Positions 52,945 through 61,936 of a DNA stretch of 64,000 nucleotides are shown here, piece after piece. Position 1 is the stretch's first letter, and every line of letters starts with the position of its first letter. Made by a program: the position numbers and the translations under genes. The notes below the pieces were generated by a model. It was not told the DNA's origin, ran no database searches, and was given only the letters and a program-made list of their open reading frames with translations. This DNA comes from Mycobacterium simulans (lineage in GTDB: Bacteria > Actinomycetota > Actinomycetes > Mycobacteriales > Mycobacteriaceae): the NCBI RefSeq assembly GCF_900232995.1, contig NZ_OCVX01000003.1, positions 2,202,895-2,266,894 on the forward strand, given 5' to 3'.

Positions 52945-54027
52945 GTGGGACGGCGTCAAATGCGGCACCACCGGCGAGGACGGTGGATCCTTCTGGAGGC
53001 GGCCTTGTTCGAGGATGTGGACGAGAGTGTGACTACCGCAGTGCTTGCCGCGATGACATCGGTGATCGAGTCGCTGGGTGGCAAGTCGGGGCGCACCTGC
53101 GGGCAACAGCTCGTCGATGCGACGGCGGCGGTCCTGTTCGGTTGGCCGATCGGTCCGGGAGATGGCGGGGTCGACGGCTTGGCCGCGGTCGCGCCGGATC
53201 AGCTGGCGGCGACCATCGGCGGGCGCCGCGATGTTGCGGATATCAGCGCGGAACTCATCGCCGTCGCGGCACTCGCAGACGGGCAGCTGGATACGGAGCG
53301 GGTGACGGCCGCATTGACCTACGCATCCCACCTGGGCGTCGAGGCGTCCTGGGTTACCGATCTGCGTGACATCGTTGAGGGGCGCCTCGACAAGGCGATG
53401 CACGACATGGTCGTGCGTAATGCAGCAACCTTTCCCGGTCTGGCCGAACCAGGGGACGAGCCCCGGATGCAGCCTTACGACGGGCAGAGCGACGCCGACA
53501 AGCGTTTGTACGCGCGCTACCAGGAACTCGAGGGATATCTGCCGGGCAGCTTCGGGCGGGCGCTCTGGGTCCACTTTCGCCGGCATGGATTCCGCTTCCC
53601 GGGCCAGGACGGCGCATTCCACGAGGCATTCGCGATCCCGCACGATTCGCTGCACGTGCTCTCCGGCTATGACACCTCGATGCAGGGTGAGTTGCTGGTC
53701 AGCACCTACACCGGGCGCATGCACGCCCAGGATGCCTTCACCGCTCACCTGCTCCCGGTCATTTTGGAGTGGCACATCGGGCAGGAAGTGAACGGGATCG
53801 GCGCGCAGCACGGTGCATTGGACCCGTGGAAGTTTCTCGTGGCCTGGCGGCGCGGAGAGCAGACCACGACCGACGTTTTGGACCCGGGGTGGCACTTCTT
53901 CGACGTGGCGCGAGAGCCGCTGACCGAGCTCCGGAGCCGCTATGGCATCCCCGAGCTCCCCGATCGATACCGGCCGACGGGACCTGAGGTCAATGTCACC
54001 TCGGAGGCAGATCCCACGGTGAGGTGA
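52945..54027 (+). CDS. TerB-like plus Coq4-like protein
   Basis: A frame of up to 360 aa. The N-terminal ~150 residues look like a TerB/DnaJ-associated helical domain (AVAALADGQLDTERVTAAL). The C-terminal part resembles Coq4, with the zinc-type motif HDxxHX11E in IPHDSLHVLSGYDTSMQGEL. Coq4 proteins act in quinone synthesis, where a C1 decarboxylation-hydroxylation has been proposed. The start is uncertain (52945 or an internal start near 53005). It follows the hydratase by 42 bases and is convergent with the alpha/beta hydrolase. The role in the cluster is unknown. Confidence 0.7.
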   Translation: MGRRQMRHHRRGRWILLEAALFEDVDESVTTAVLAAMTSVIESLGGKSGRTCGQQLVDATAAVLFGWPIGPGDGGVDGLAAVAPDQLAATIGGRRDVADISAELIAVAALADGQLDTERVTAALTYASHLGVEASWVTDLRDIVEGRLDKAMHDMVVRNAATFPGLAEPGDEPRMQPYDGQSDADKRLYARYQELEGYLPGSFGRALWVHFRRHGFRFPGQDGAFHEAFAIPHDSLHVLSGYDTSMQGELLVSTYTGRMHAQDAFTAHLLPVILEWHIGQEVNGIGAQHGALDPWKFLVAWRRGEQTTTDVLDPGWHFFDVAREPLTELRSRYGIPELPDRYRPTGPEVNVTSEADPTVR

Positions 54028-55015
54028 CCCGTGGCTCCACATCGTGAAGCCGCAGAAAGCCCCGCATCACGCGATCGAACCGGTCTGGCTCTTCGATAAA
54101 TGGCAGGTGCGCGGTCGACTCGAAGAACTCAAACTGCGAACCCGCGATTCGTCTATGCATTTCCCGCATGTGGTCGGGGGAGAATTCGTCGAATCTGGCG
54201 GCAAGGAGCAGGGTCGGTATTGCAATCTCGGCCAACCGGTCGACCACATCCCAGTCTCGGATAGTGCCGACGATACGAAACACGCTGGGCCCGAACATTG
54301 TTGCGAAGATGTCGGTACCCATCTTCTTGAACGCGTCTTCGAGTTCGTTGGGCCAGGGGCGCCTGCGACACAGATGCGCTTCGTTCCAAGTCCGGATCGC
54401 AGCCTGGTATTCAGCGGAAGAGGTGGTGCCGGCAGCTTCATGACGGTCAATGGCTGATTGAGTTCCCGCGTCCAAGCCAAACTTCAAACGGGTTACATAT
54501 TCCGCAAACCGGGGTATCGACGCGGCGCTGTTCGAGACGGTCAGGCTGGCGACTCCCGCCGGCGAGTCAAGAACGTACTGTAGTGCCAGCATCCCACCCC
54601 ACGAATTGCCAAAGATGTGGAAGCGGTTCAGGCCAAGCGCCTGCACCACGGCCTTCATCTCGGCCACCGAGCGTTCCATTGTCCAGAGTTCGGTGTCGGT
54701 AGGGCATTCGGAATTCCCGCAGCCCAGCTGATCCCAGTAGATGACCTCGCGCTCGTCGGCTAGGCGTTGCAGCGAGCCCAGGTAGTTGTGCGGTAGCCCC
54801 GGCCCCCCGTGTACGACCAGCAGGGGAACACCCGAGCCGTCGCCAACCTGCTTGAACCACACAGTTCCGCCCGGGACCGCGATCGCTGCCACCGTGCCTC
54901 CTCGATTGGCGAGCTCATTGGCGAGTTCATTGGCGAGCAGACGCAGAATCGCACGATTCGGGTCCGGTATGTGCGATTCCGCGTCTGCTCGCCAACCAGT
55001 GAGCTTGCAACTCAT
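53996..55015 (-). CDS. pip: Proline iminopeptidase-like alpha/beta hydrolase (Rv0840c-like)
   Basis: A 339-aa hydrolase of family S33. It carries VVHGGPGLPHNYLGSLQRLADER, DQLGCGNSECPTD and the nucleophile GNSWGGMLALQY; the catalytic Asp is in AARFDEFSPDHM and the His in STAHLPFIEEP. It is longer at the N-terminus than the 286 aa I recall for Pip; the extension holds an ANELANELAN repeat. The ATG at 55015 is chosen; a shorter start after the repeat is possible. Divergent from the thiolase. Confidence 0.85.
   Translation of the reverse strand: MSCKLTGWRADAESHIPDPNRAILRLLANELANELANRGGTVAAIAVPGGTVWFKQVGDGSGVPLLVVHGGPGLPHNYLGSLQRLADEREVIYWDQLGCGNSECPTDTELWTMERSVAEMKAVVQALGLNRFHIFGNSWGGMLALQYVLDSPAGVASLTVSNSAASIPRFAEYVTRLKFGLDAGTQSAIDRHEAAGTTSSAEYQAAIRTWNEAHLCRRRPWPNELEDAFKKMGTDIFATMFGPSVFRIVGTIRDWDVVDRLAEIAIPTLLLAARFDEFSPDHMREMHRRIAGSQFEFFESTAHLPFIEEPDRFDRVMRGFLRLHDVEPRVTSPWDLPPR
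54905..54940. repeat. 12-bp tandem repeat, three copies, in the pip N-terminus
   Basis: ATTGGCGAGCTC, ATTGGCGAGTTC and ATTGGCGAGCAG follow one another, giving the repeated ANEL unit in the protein. The period is a multiple of three, so copy-number change would keep frame. Confidence 0.8.
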
Positions 55016-55028
55016 ACTCTCAAACTGA

Positions 55029-55043
55029 GAGAATAAGATTCTC
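55029..55043. promoter_or_regulatory. GAGAATA-type operator, pip/thiolase
   Basis: GAGAATAAGATTCTC is a 7-1-7 palindrome with one mismatch, sharing both arms with the perfect one at 48675-48689. It lies in the 60-base gap between the divergent pip and thiolase starts. A second inverted repeat, CTCTCA-AAC-TGAGAG (55017-55031), overlaps its left edge. Confidence 0.7.
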
Positions 55044-55075
55044 ATTCTTGCGCACCGCCGAAGTGGAGAAGACCT

Positions 55076-56215
55076 GTGCCTGAAGCTGTGATCGTGTCCG
55101 CGTTGCGTACCCCCATCGGGACCGCCCGGAAAGGAACCCTGCGCGACACTAGCGCTTTTGACCTGGCCCACCATTTGATCAGCGAAGCCGCGGCGGATCT
55201 GGATCCCGCGCAGGTCGACGACGTGATCCTGGGCGAGGGTCTCTACGGCGGCGGCGTCGTTGCTCGCCACGCGGCGATCACCGCGGGTCTGACCCAGGTA
55301 CCGGGATTAGCCAACAATCGGCACTGTGCGGCCGGCCAGGCGGCGGTGCAGAGTGCGGCGGCAAGCGTGCGGGCAGGTATGGATCAACTCGTCATTGCCG
55401 GCGGTGTGAACTCCGCGTCCACGTCGCCGCGGTCGCGGTTGCAGGTGGACGGCGAATGGGTCGACTGGTTCCCACCGACACACCCCGACCAGCCGGACGC
55501 GCCCAACCTGGACATGTCCATCACCGTCGGCTGGAACGCTGCGGTCAAAGCCGGGATCAGTCGTGAGGAGATGGACGCGTGGGCCCTGCGGTCGCACCGC
55601 AACGCGATCGCCGCCATCGATGAGGGCCGCTTCAAAGAGGAAATCGTTCCCATCGAGACACCGCACGGGCTCTTCTCGGTCGACGAACATCCGCGCCGCG
55701 ACACCAGCATGGAGAAGTTAGCCGCACTCAAACCGCTGCATCCGGAGATCGAGGGCTTTTCTATTACCGCGGGCAACGCTTGCGGCGCCAACGACGGCGC
55801 CGCGGTATTGACCATCGCCAGCGACCGGCTGGGCTTGCCGGCGTTGGGCAGAGTGGTGTCCTGGGCCTCGGTCGGTGTCGACCCCGCGGCGACCGGGCTG
55901 GCTCCGGTAGAGGCAATCCCGAAGGCGCTTGCCCGCGCTCAGCTTTCGATTTCCGACGTGGATCTGTTCGAAATCAACGAGGCTTTCGCGTCGATGTGCG
56001 TGGCTACCGTGAAGATACTCGAGCTGGACCCGGACCGGGTCAACGTCAGCGGCAGCGGCTGCTCACTGGGCCATCCCGTGGCCGCGACCGGAGCTCGGAT
56101 GCTGGTGACGTTGGTGCACGAATTGCGCCGGCGCGGCGGCGGGGTAGGGGTCGCAGCGATGTGCGCGGGCGGCGGCATGGGTTCGGCGACGGTGATCGAG
56201 GTTCCGGCGCCCTGA
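55076..56215 (+). CDS. Acetyl-CoA acetyltransferase (thiolase)
   Basis: A 379-aa thiolase. It begins PEAVIVSALRTPIGTARKG and has the nucleophilic cysteine in NNRHCAAGQAAVQSA, the INEAFASMCVA loop, HPVAATGARM with the catalytic histidine and CAGGGMGSA with the second cysteine. It would perform the last thiolytic step of the cluster. Start GTG 55076. Confidence 0.93.
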   Translation: MPEAVIVSALRTPIGTARKGTLRDTSAFDLAHHLISEAAADLDPAQVDDVILGEGLYGGGVVARHAAITAGLTQVPGLANNRHCAAGQAAVQSAAASVRAGMDQLVIAGGVNSASTSPRSRLQVDGEWVDWFPPTHPDQPDAPNLDMSITVGWNAAVKAGISREEMDAWALRSHRNAIAAIDEGRFKEEIVPIETPHGLFSVDEHPRRDTSMEKLAALKPLHPEIEGFSITAGNACGANDGAAVLTIASDRLGLPALGRVVSWASVGVDPAATGLAPVEAIPKALARAQLSISDVDLFEINEAFASMCVATVKILELDPDRVNVSGSGCSLGHPVAATGARMLVTLVHELRRRGGGVGVAAMCAGGGMGSATVIEVPAP

Positions 56216-56341
56216 CCAGCACCTCATCGGCCCCAGGTGGAGGACATAAACATCCGTCAATCGGTGGACAGCCTGAATCATCCCCCACGTTGACCGCTCG
56301 GCCGACAGACATATTCGTGTCTTGGCGGCACTGTTGTGGCT

Positions 56342-56641
56342 ATGTCATTCGTGACCAACCAACCGGAAATGCTGATCGCCGCGGCGGGCAACCTTCAGAC
56401 GATCGGCAGCGCGATGAACGCGAGCAACGCGGCCGCGGTGGCTCCGATCACCAGCGTCGTTCCGGCTGCCGCAGACGAAGTGTCGGCCCTGACAGCTGCA
56501 CAGTTCGCCGCTCACGGTGCCCTTTACCAAGCGGTCAGCCAGCAGGCCGCAGCGATTCACGAAATGTTCGTGACCACGCTCGAGACCAGTGGTGGTTCCT
56601 ACGCGGCGACCGAGGCGGCAAACGCGATCGCAGCCCGCTGA
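56342..56641 (+). CDS. PE family protein
   Basis: A 99-aa PE protein, just the PE domain: MSFVTNQPEMLIAAAGNLQTI to the end YAATEAANAIAAR. The ATG at 56342 is the standard PE start; a GTG six bases upstream is in frame. It lies 15 bases before the PPE gene and its product probably forms a heterodimer with the PPE protein for ESX export (YxxxD/E-type signal near the end). Confidence 0.92.
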   Translation: MSFVTNQPEMLIAAAGNLQTIGSAMNASNAAAVAPITSVVPAAADEVSALTAAQFAAHGALYQAVSQQAAAIHEMFVTTLETSGGSYAATEAANAIAAR

Positions 56642-56656
56642 GAGGGATCGGCGGCG

Positions 56657-57781
56657 ATGGTATACGGGGCGTTACCCCCGGAGATCAACTCGGGGCGGAT
56701 GTACGCCGGCCCGGGAGTCGGATCGATGCTGGCCGCGGCCGCCGCCTGGGATGGTTTGGCCATCGACTTGAACACCACCGCGATCGCCGTCGACTCGGGG
56801 ATCACCGGCTTGATCAGCGGTCCGTGGCTAGGTGCCAATGCGATTACGATGGCGGCCGCGGCCGCACCCTATGTGACCTGGCTGAACGCGACCGCAGCCC
56901 AAGCCGAGCAGGCTGCGAGCCAAGCCAAAGCGGCGGCCGCGGCCTACGAGGTGGCCCACGCGATGACCGTGCACCCGGCGTTGGTCGCGGCCAACCGTGC
57001 GCAGCTGATGGCCCTGATCGCGACCAACATCCTGGGCCAGAACGCGCCCGCGATCGCGGTTACCGAGGCCCAATACGGCGAAATGTGGGCCCAGGACGCG
57101 ACCGCGATGTACGGCTATGTCGCCGGCTCGGCCGCCGCAACCAGACTGATGCCCTTCACGCAGCCGCCACAGCCGGTCAACCCGGCCGGGCCGGCCAGCC
57201 AGGCCGCCGCGGTCGCCCAGGCCACCGGCAACTCCGTCGCGACCAACATCAGCACCGTGCTATCCGGGCTGATCCCGGTCTTGCCGGGTGCCGGTGAGTC
57301 AGCGCTCCCCGGCTGGATCCAGGACCTGGACACCGTGATGAGCATCTTCGGCACACCCTTCTTTGTGTGCACTTCGTCGGCCGGGTTGATGATGTCGATG
57401 ATGTCGACCATCAAGGGTCTATTCCCGGCGGCGGCTGCCGTCGGCAGCGAGATCGCGACCTCGCTGGGCTCGGCTGCGACGGGGGCGCTGAGTTCGGCAG
57501 GCCTGACCGGTGCGGTATCAGCCGGTCTAGGTGAGGCGTCAACGGTCGGGTTGCTGTCCGTACCGCCGGCCTGGGCCGCGTCCGCCCCGACGCTGAGTCA
57601 TGCGGCGGTCGCGGCGTTACCGGGTACGGTCGCGAATGCCGTCCCTTCGCTTGGATCCACTACTCCCGGCCTGTTGGGCGGGATGCCACTATCAGGTGCG
57701 GCTGGCCGTGCCGATGCGGCTGCCAACGCCGCGCAAGACGGCATCACGCCGCTTCGGGTGCTGCCGGAATTGGTCGGCTAG
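56657..57781 (+). CDS. PPE family protein, SVP subgroup
   Basis: A 374-aa PPE protein beginning MVYGALPPEINSGRMYAGPG. The PPE domain covers about 175 residues, with the WxG-like GPWLGANAITMAAAAAPYV. The C-terminal part has the SVP motif GLLSVPPAWA. Directly follows its PE partner. Exported by an ESX system; function unknown. Confidence 0.92.
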   Translation: MVYGALPPEINSGRMYAGPGVGSMLAAAAAWDGLAIDLNTTAIAVDSGITGLISGPWLGANAITMAAAAAPYVTWLNATAAQAEQAASQAKAAAAAYEVAHAMTVHPALVAANRAQLMALIATNILGQNAPAIAVTEAQYGEMWAQDATAMYGYVAGSAAATRLMPFTQPPQPVNPAGPASQAAAVAQATGNSVATNISTVLSGLIPVLPGAGESALPGWIQDLDTVMSIFGTPFFVCTSSAGLMMSMMSTIKGLFPAAAAVGSEIATSLGSAATGALSSAGLTGAVSAGLGEASTVGLLSVPPAWAASAPTLSHAAVAALPGTVANAVPSLGSTTPGLLGGMPLSGAAGRADAAANAAQDGITPLRVLPELVG

Positions 57782-57890
57782 CTCCTTGAGCAGCGGCCAG
57801 AAATGTCCCCCGATCAGCGGATGAACATCCGCCACCATTCGGGCCGATCGGTGGAGTTACTCAAATGTAATCGTCTCTAACGTTCCATTT

Positions 57891-59189
57891 GTGACGACAA
57901 CGACGGCCATCCCTGACGGTGACGTCGACGTCTCCGCCGCCTCTGCGAACAAGGTCGCAGCAAGCTATCCGCCGGTGATTTGGCTGCTGGTGGGCGGCAG
58001 CATGGTGATGCGCGCGGCGGGATTTGCCTATCCGTTCATGGCCTACCACGTGGCTGAGCACGGGCTCGGCGCGGGAGCCGTCGGCGCGGTCTTGGCCGCG
58101 TTCGGGGTCGGCTGGGCCATCGGCCAGCTGATGTGCGGGTGGTTGGTCGACCGCATTGGGGCCCGGGTGACGCTGGTGTCCACCATGCTGACTGCGGCTG
58201 GGGTCCTGATGCTGATGGCGGGGGCCCGCACCGTGCCCGCATTACTGCTCGGTGCGCTGGTCACTGGCGTGGTCTATGACGCGGTGCGCCCGGTGCTGGG
58301 CGCCGCGATCGTGCAGTACATTCCGGATCCCCGTCAGCGAGCGACGATCGATGGTTGGCGTTTCGGCTGGATTGTCAGTGTCGGTCGAGCCATCACCGGC
58401 GGAGTAGGTGGTCTGCTCGTCGGCTGGTCGGGCGTGCCGCTGCTGTATTGGATCAACGGTGTCGTCTGCGCGATCTTCGCGGTGGTGGCGGCCTGCTGCG
58501 TCCCGGCCCGGACAAACCCTGCGAACCTTCACGCTCCGGCGGTGCGAAGCATCAAAGAGGTCAGCTACCGGAAGGCATTTGCAGACCGACGGCTTGTGCT
58601 GGTGTTCCTATCAGGCCTGGCAACACTGACGGTGATCCGGGGGTTGTACGCGACCGTGCCGATGTTGATGGCCGATCGAGGGCTGGATGCCAGCCAATTC
58701 GGTGGAGCGCAGTTGGCCAATGCCCTGGCGGGTCTCGCCCTCACTCCGGCCCTGACGCCGTGGCTCAGCAAGATCGTCGGCCGCGCCAACCCGAGGCTCG
58801 ACATTCTGGCCATTGCCAGCGTGTGGTCGGCCCTTTGCATGGGGGCCGTCGCGCTCGCTCGCACAACGCTCGATTTCATTGTGGCCACGGCCTTGTGCAC
58901 GCCTGGTGAGATTGCCTGTTTGGTGATCGCCGCGGGAGTCGTCCACCAGATTGCGCCCGCCGGCAGCGGGGGCCGGTACCACGGAATCTGGTCGATGGCC
59001 CTGGCCATTGCTTCAGTGATCGCTCCAATCATGGGGTCCTACAGCCTGACCCATGGCGGTCACCTCTTGGTCGCGGTTGTCACGGTGACGATTGGCTTGA
59101 TCGGAGCAGCCTTGTGTCTGCCATTGGCGCGCGCTCTAGGGAGTACCGCCCAAAGTCCATTCCAACTACTACAACCGAAGCGGAGTTAA
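57891..59189 (+). CDS. Major facilitator superfamily transporter (Rv0842-like)
   Basis: A 432-aa protein with about 12 membrane helices and an MFS loop between helices 2 and 3 (GWLVDRIGARVTLV). Substrate unknown; drug or metabolite export is possible. The GTG at 57891 gives a polar 25-residue N-terminus before the first helix. It overlaps slightly, or lies close to, the glycosyltransferase start (TTG at 59195), suggesting an operon. Confidence 0.88.
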   Translation: MTTTTAIPDGDVDVSAASANKVAASYPPVIWLLVGGSMVMRAAGFAYPFMAYHVAEHGLGAGAVGAVLAAFGVGWAIGQLMCGWLVDRIGARVTLVSTMLTAAGVLMLMAGARTVPALLLGALVTGVVYDAVRPVLGAAIVQYIPDPRQRATIDGWRFGWIVSVGRAITGGVGGLLVGWSGVPLLYWINGVVCAIFAVVAACCVPARTNPANLHAPAVRSIKEVSYRKAFADRRLVLVFLSGLATLTVIRGLYATVPMLMADRGLDASQFGGAQLANALAGLALTPALTPWLSKIVGRANPRLDILAIASVWSALCMGAVALARTTLDFIVATALCTPGEIACLVIAAGVVHQIAPAGSGGRYHGIWSMALAIASVIAPIMGSYSLTHGGHLLVAVVTVTIGLIGAALCLPLARALGSTAQSPFQLLQPKRS

Positions 59190-59194
59190 TCATC

Positions 59195-60751
59195 TTGAAC
59201 GTTGACCAAATTCGACACAAGACGGCCGGGCCGTTGCCGGCCGACTCGGGTGCGAAGGTCGAGCTGGCTGATCTGCATTCGCTACCGGTTCGGTTGCAAG
59301 ACAACGTCTTCGCCAAATCGGAAGACCACGTCGCGCACGCGATCGTCCACGACTTCGCCGACAGAAATCCAAAGATGTCCGCCCGGAACGGGATTCGGAT
59401 GTGGCAGAAGCGTGCCGCCCAGGTTTTGGCGGCGGCCTGCGTCATCGCAGCGGTGCTGGCGCCGTCGGTGTTGTTGCTCGTCTTGTTGGCGATCACAACG
59501 GGGATCGTGCTCGTGTCCTTTGTCGTCGCGATGGCCGGGATGCGATATGGCAACGGTCGCAGGCGGGCACCGGCCCCCGAATTGGCGGACGAGGCGCTGC
59601 CCACCTACACGGTGCTTGTTCCGGCCTACCGCGAGGAAGAGGTTATCGGCGATTTGGTCCGCTGCCTGGCCAAGCTGAACTATCCGGCGGATCGGCTTGA
59701 AGTGCTTTTCCTGGTCGAGCGCACTGACATCGACACCCGGGCTGCCATCGCTGCGGCAAAGCCACCCGCATACATGCGGGTGGTGCCGGTGCCGCCCGGA
59801 CCACCGCGCACCAAACCGCGGTCGTGCAACGCCGGATTGCTGGTCGCCAAGGGCGAATTGCTGGTGATCTTCGACGCCGAGGACCGGCCGGAGCCCGATC
59901 AGCTCAGGAAGACCGCCGCGGTATTCGCCGCGAATTCCGGTCGACTGGCTTGCGTTCAAGCGGTACTGCAAACCAGCAACGTGCGGACCAATCTTCTCGC
60001 GCACTGCTTCGGCGTGGAGTACGCAAGACGTTTCCGGATGACGGTGCCGGGATTGGCCGCGCTCGGCGCGCCATTCCCACTCGGCGGAACCAGCAATCAC
60101 TTCCGCACTCAGGTACTGCGTGAAGTGGGCGGTTGGGATGCCTGGAACGTCTCCGAGGATGCGGATCTGGGAATGCGCCTGCACGCATTGGGCTATCGAT
60201 CAGACGTGGTCGACTCCGTCACCTACGGGGATGCGCCGGACCGGCTGCGTGACTGGATCTCGCAGCGCACCCGGTGGCACAAGGGATTTCTGCTGACCGC
60301 GCTCGTTCACACCCGGACACCGTTTGAGACGATTCGCCGGTTCGGTCCTCGCGGGCTGTTTAGTCTCATCGTCTTCGTACTCGGTATGCCGGTCCAATTC
60401 CTAGCTCAGACAATAATTTTCGGCCTCGGCATTGCCGACACGCTCGGCTACGCCGGTCTGATCGGAGTGGAGCTAGATCCTGATGCGATCGGGGTTGTCC
60501 AGTTCGTGAGCACGCTGACATGGTTGCTCGCTACATATCTGGCTTACGGCGAGCAACGGCGGAGCCATCTGCGCGCGATCGCCGTTTTACCGCTGTACTG
60601 GGTGGCACACTGGGTCGCGGCATGGCGTGCTCTCTACCAGCTGGTCACCGCGCCATTCCTGTGGGAGAAGACAGCGCATCGCGGCCCCGCCACGGCTGTG
60701 CAACCAACCGAGGGTGAGCGATTCCGCGTGACGCGCTATCAGGCGGCCTAA
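59195..60751 (+). CDS. Cellulose-synthase-like family 2 glycosyltransferase
   Basis: A 518-aa processive-type GT2 enzyme. Two N-terminal helices (about 70-110) are followed by the catalytic domain: TVLVPAYREEEVIGDLVRCL, the DXD-like FDAEDRPEPDQ, SEDADLGMRL and the QXXRW motif QRTRWHKG, then four or more C-terminal helices. It would polymerise or transfer a sugar across the membrane. The TTG at 59195 is chosen because GGAG lies nine bases before it; the longer frame overlaps the MFS gene. It is absent between Rv0842 and Rv0843 in H37Rv as I recall. Confidence 0.85.
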   Translation: MNVDQIRHKTAGPLPADSGAKVELADLHSLPVRLQDNVFAKSEDHVAHAIVHDFADRNPKMSARNGIRMWQKRAAQVLAAACVIAAVLAPSVLLLVLLAITTGIVLVSFVVAMAGMRYGNGRRRAPAPELADEALPTYTVLVPAYREEEVIGDLVRCLAKLNYPADRLEVLFLVERTDIDTRAAIAAAKPPAYMRVVPVPPGPPRTKPRSCNAGLLVAKGELLVIFDAEDRPEPDQLRKTAAVFAANSGRLACVQAVLQTSNVRTNLLAHCFGVEYARRFRMTVPGLAALGAPFPLGGTSNHFRTQVLREVGGWDAWNVSEDADLGMRLHALGYRSDVVDSVTYGDAPDRLRDWISQRTRWHKGFLLTALVHTRTPFETIRRFGPRGLFSLIVFVLGMPVQFLAQTIIFGLGIADTLGYAGLIGVELDPDAIGVVQFVSTLTWLLATYLAYGEQRRSHLRAIAVLPLYWVAHWVAAWRALYQLVTAPFLWEKTAHRGPATAVQPTEGERFRVTRYQAA

Positions 60752-60800
60752 GTCTGGCTTATACCAACGAGTTTCCCGCCCGAGAGTTAGGAGCCGACAA

Positions 60801-61766
60801 ATGACTTGCACAAGTGAGCTGTCGGCTAGGTCGTTGCTCGAGCACCTCGCACTGTATCGCCGCATGTGGGTACTGCGGCTGCTTGACATGGCACTGGATC
60901 AGTTGCGCGGCGAAGGCCTGATCACCCAGCCAGTTCAAGCCGCATTCGGCCAGGAGGCGGTGGCTATTGGCGCCACCGCGGCGCTGTACGAGGGTGACGT
61001 CGCCATCACCACCCATCGTCCGCACGCCCAGCACGTCGGTCGCGGTAGTCAACTTGGCCCGTTGGTCGCAGAGTTGATGGGCCGCACCGGCGGCGCCGAC
61101 GGGCTTCCGTCGCCACCACGCGTCGTGGAGCAATCGCCGTTGTTGGCGATCGGGTACGGCTACACGCAGTGGCTCGACGATAATGGCCGGGTCACCTTAT
61201 GTGTCACCGACGATGGCGATGTGGATTCCGCGGCGTTCAATGACGCCGCCAATGTAGCCGTGGTGTGGCAACTTCCGATAGTGATTCTTGTCGAGAACAT
61301 CCGTCATGCGTTGAGCGTGCGATCAGACAGTCATACGCGAGACGCCCAGCTTTGCCGCAAGGCGGCAGGCTACGGGATGCCGGGGGTGTCGGTCGACGGC
61401 AACGACGTCCACGCGGTCCGCGAGAGTGTGGCCGCAGCGGTGGACCGAGCCCGCGCCGGCGGAGGCCCCATGCTAGTCCAAGCCATCACCTACCGGACGA
61501 CCGATTTCTCGGGATCCGATCGTGGCGACTATCGCGACCTTTCCGGGTCCCAGCAGTTCCTGGATCCATTGATCTTCACCCGAAGGCGGCTGGTTGCCGC
61601 CGGCGCCACCCGTAGCCGGCTAGACCAGGTGGAGCGAGCCGCGCGCCGCCTGGTGGCTGACGCGGTGGCCTACGCCAAGGCCAGGCCGCATGCCGACCGC
61701 GATGATGTTGGTGAACTCAGCCGAACGGCAGGCGAGCCGGACGGCCAGGTGGACACCCGGTTCTGA
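60801..61766 (+). CDS. Thiamine-dependent dehydrogenase E1 alpha-like protein (Rv0843-like)
   Basis: A 321-aa E1-alpha subunit-like protein: RMWVLRLLDMALDQLRGEGLI, AFGQEAVAIGATAALYEGD, TTHRPHAQHV and the ThDP motif DDGDVDSAAFNDAANVAVVW ending in VILVENI. A full 2-oxoacid dehydrogenase needs beta and E2 subunits; none is next to it. Substrate unknown. Same neighbour as in H37Rv (before Rv0845). Confidence 0.85.
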   Translation: MTCTSELSARSLLEHLALYRRMWVLRLLDMALDQLRGEGLITQPVQAAFGQEAVAIGATAALYEGDVAITTHRPHAQHVGRGSQLGPLVAELMGRTGGADGLPSPPRVVEQSPLLAIGYGYTQWLDDNGRVTLCVTDDGDVDSAAFNDAANVAVVWQLPIVILVENIRHALSVRSDSHTRDAQLCRKAAGYGMPGVSVDGNDVHAVRESVAAAVDRARAGGGPMLVQAITYRTTDFSGSDRGDYRDLSGSQQFLDPLIFTRRRLVAAGATRSRLDQVERAARRLVADAVAYAKARPHADRDDVGELSRTAGEPDGQVDTRF

Positions 61767-61936
61767 AGCTGGACACGGTGGTGGCGGGCAGGTTCGTACA
61801 GTTTGCTCGGCGCTTGCCGGATGGGCGCGACGAGTGCCGTCGTGTGCCTGGCCGACGCCGGTTGTCTGGAGCGGTCGTATCTTGCTCAGCCGCGGCAAGT
61901 CCGGCAGCCAAGGGTCGCCATGAGTACGGTGTTCCC

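Noticed and set aside
52240..54042. A 600-codon open frame on the minus strand
   Set aside because: It is antisense to the clear enoyl-CoA hydratase and TerB/Coq4-like genes and has no recognisable domain; a high-GC shadow.
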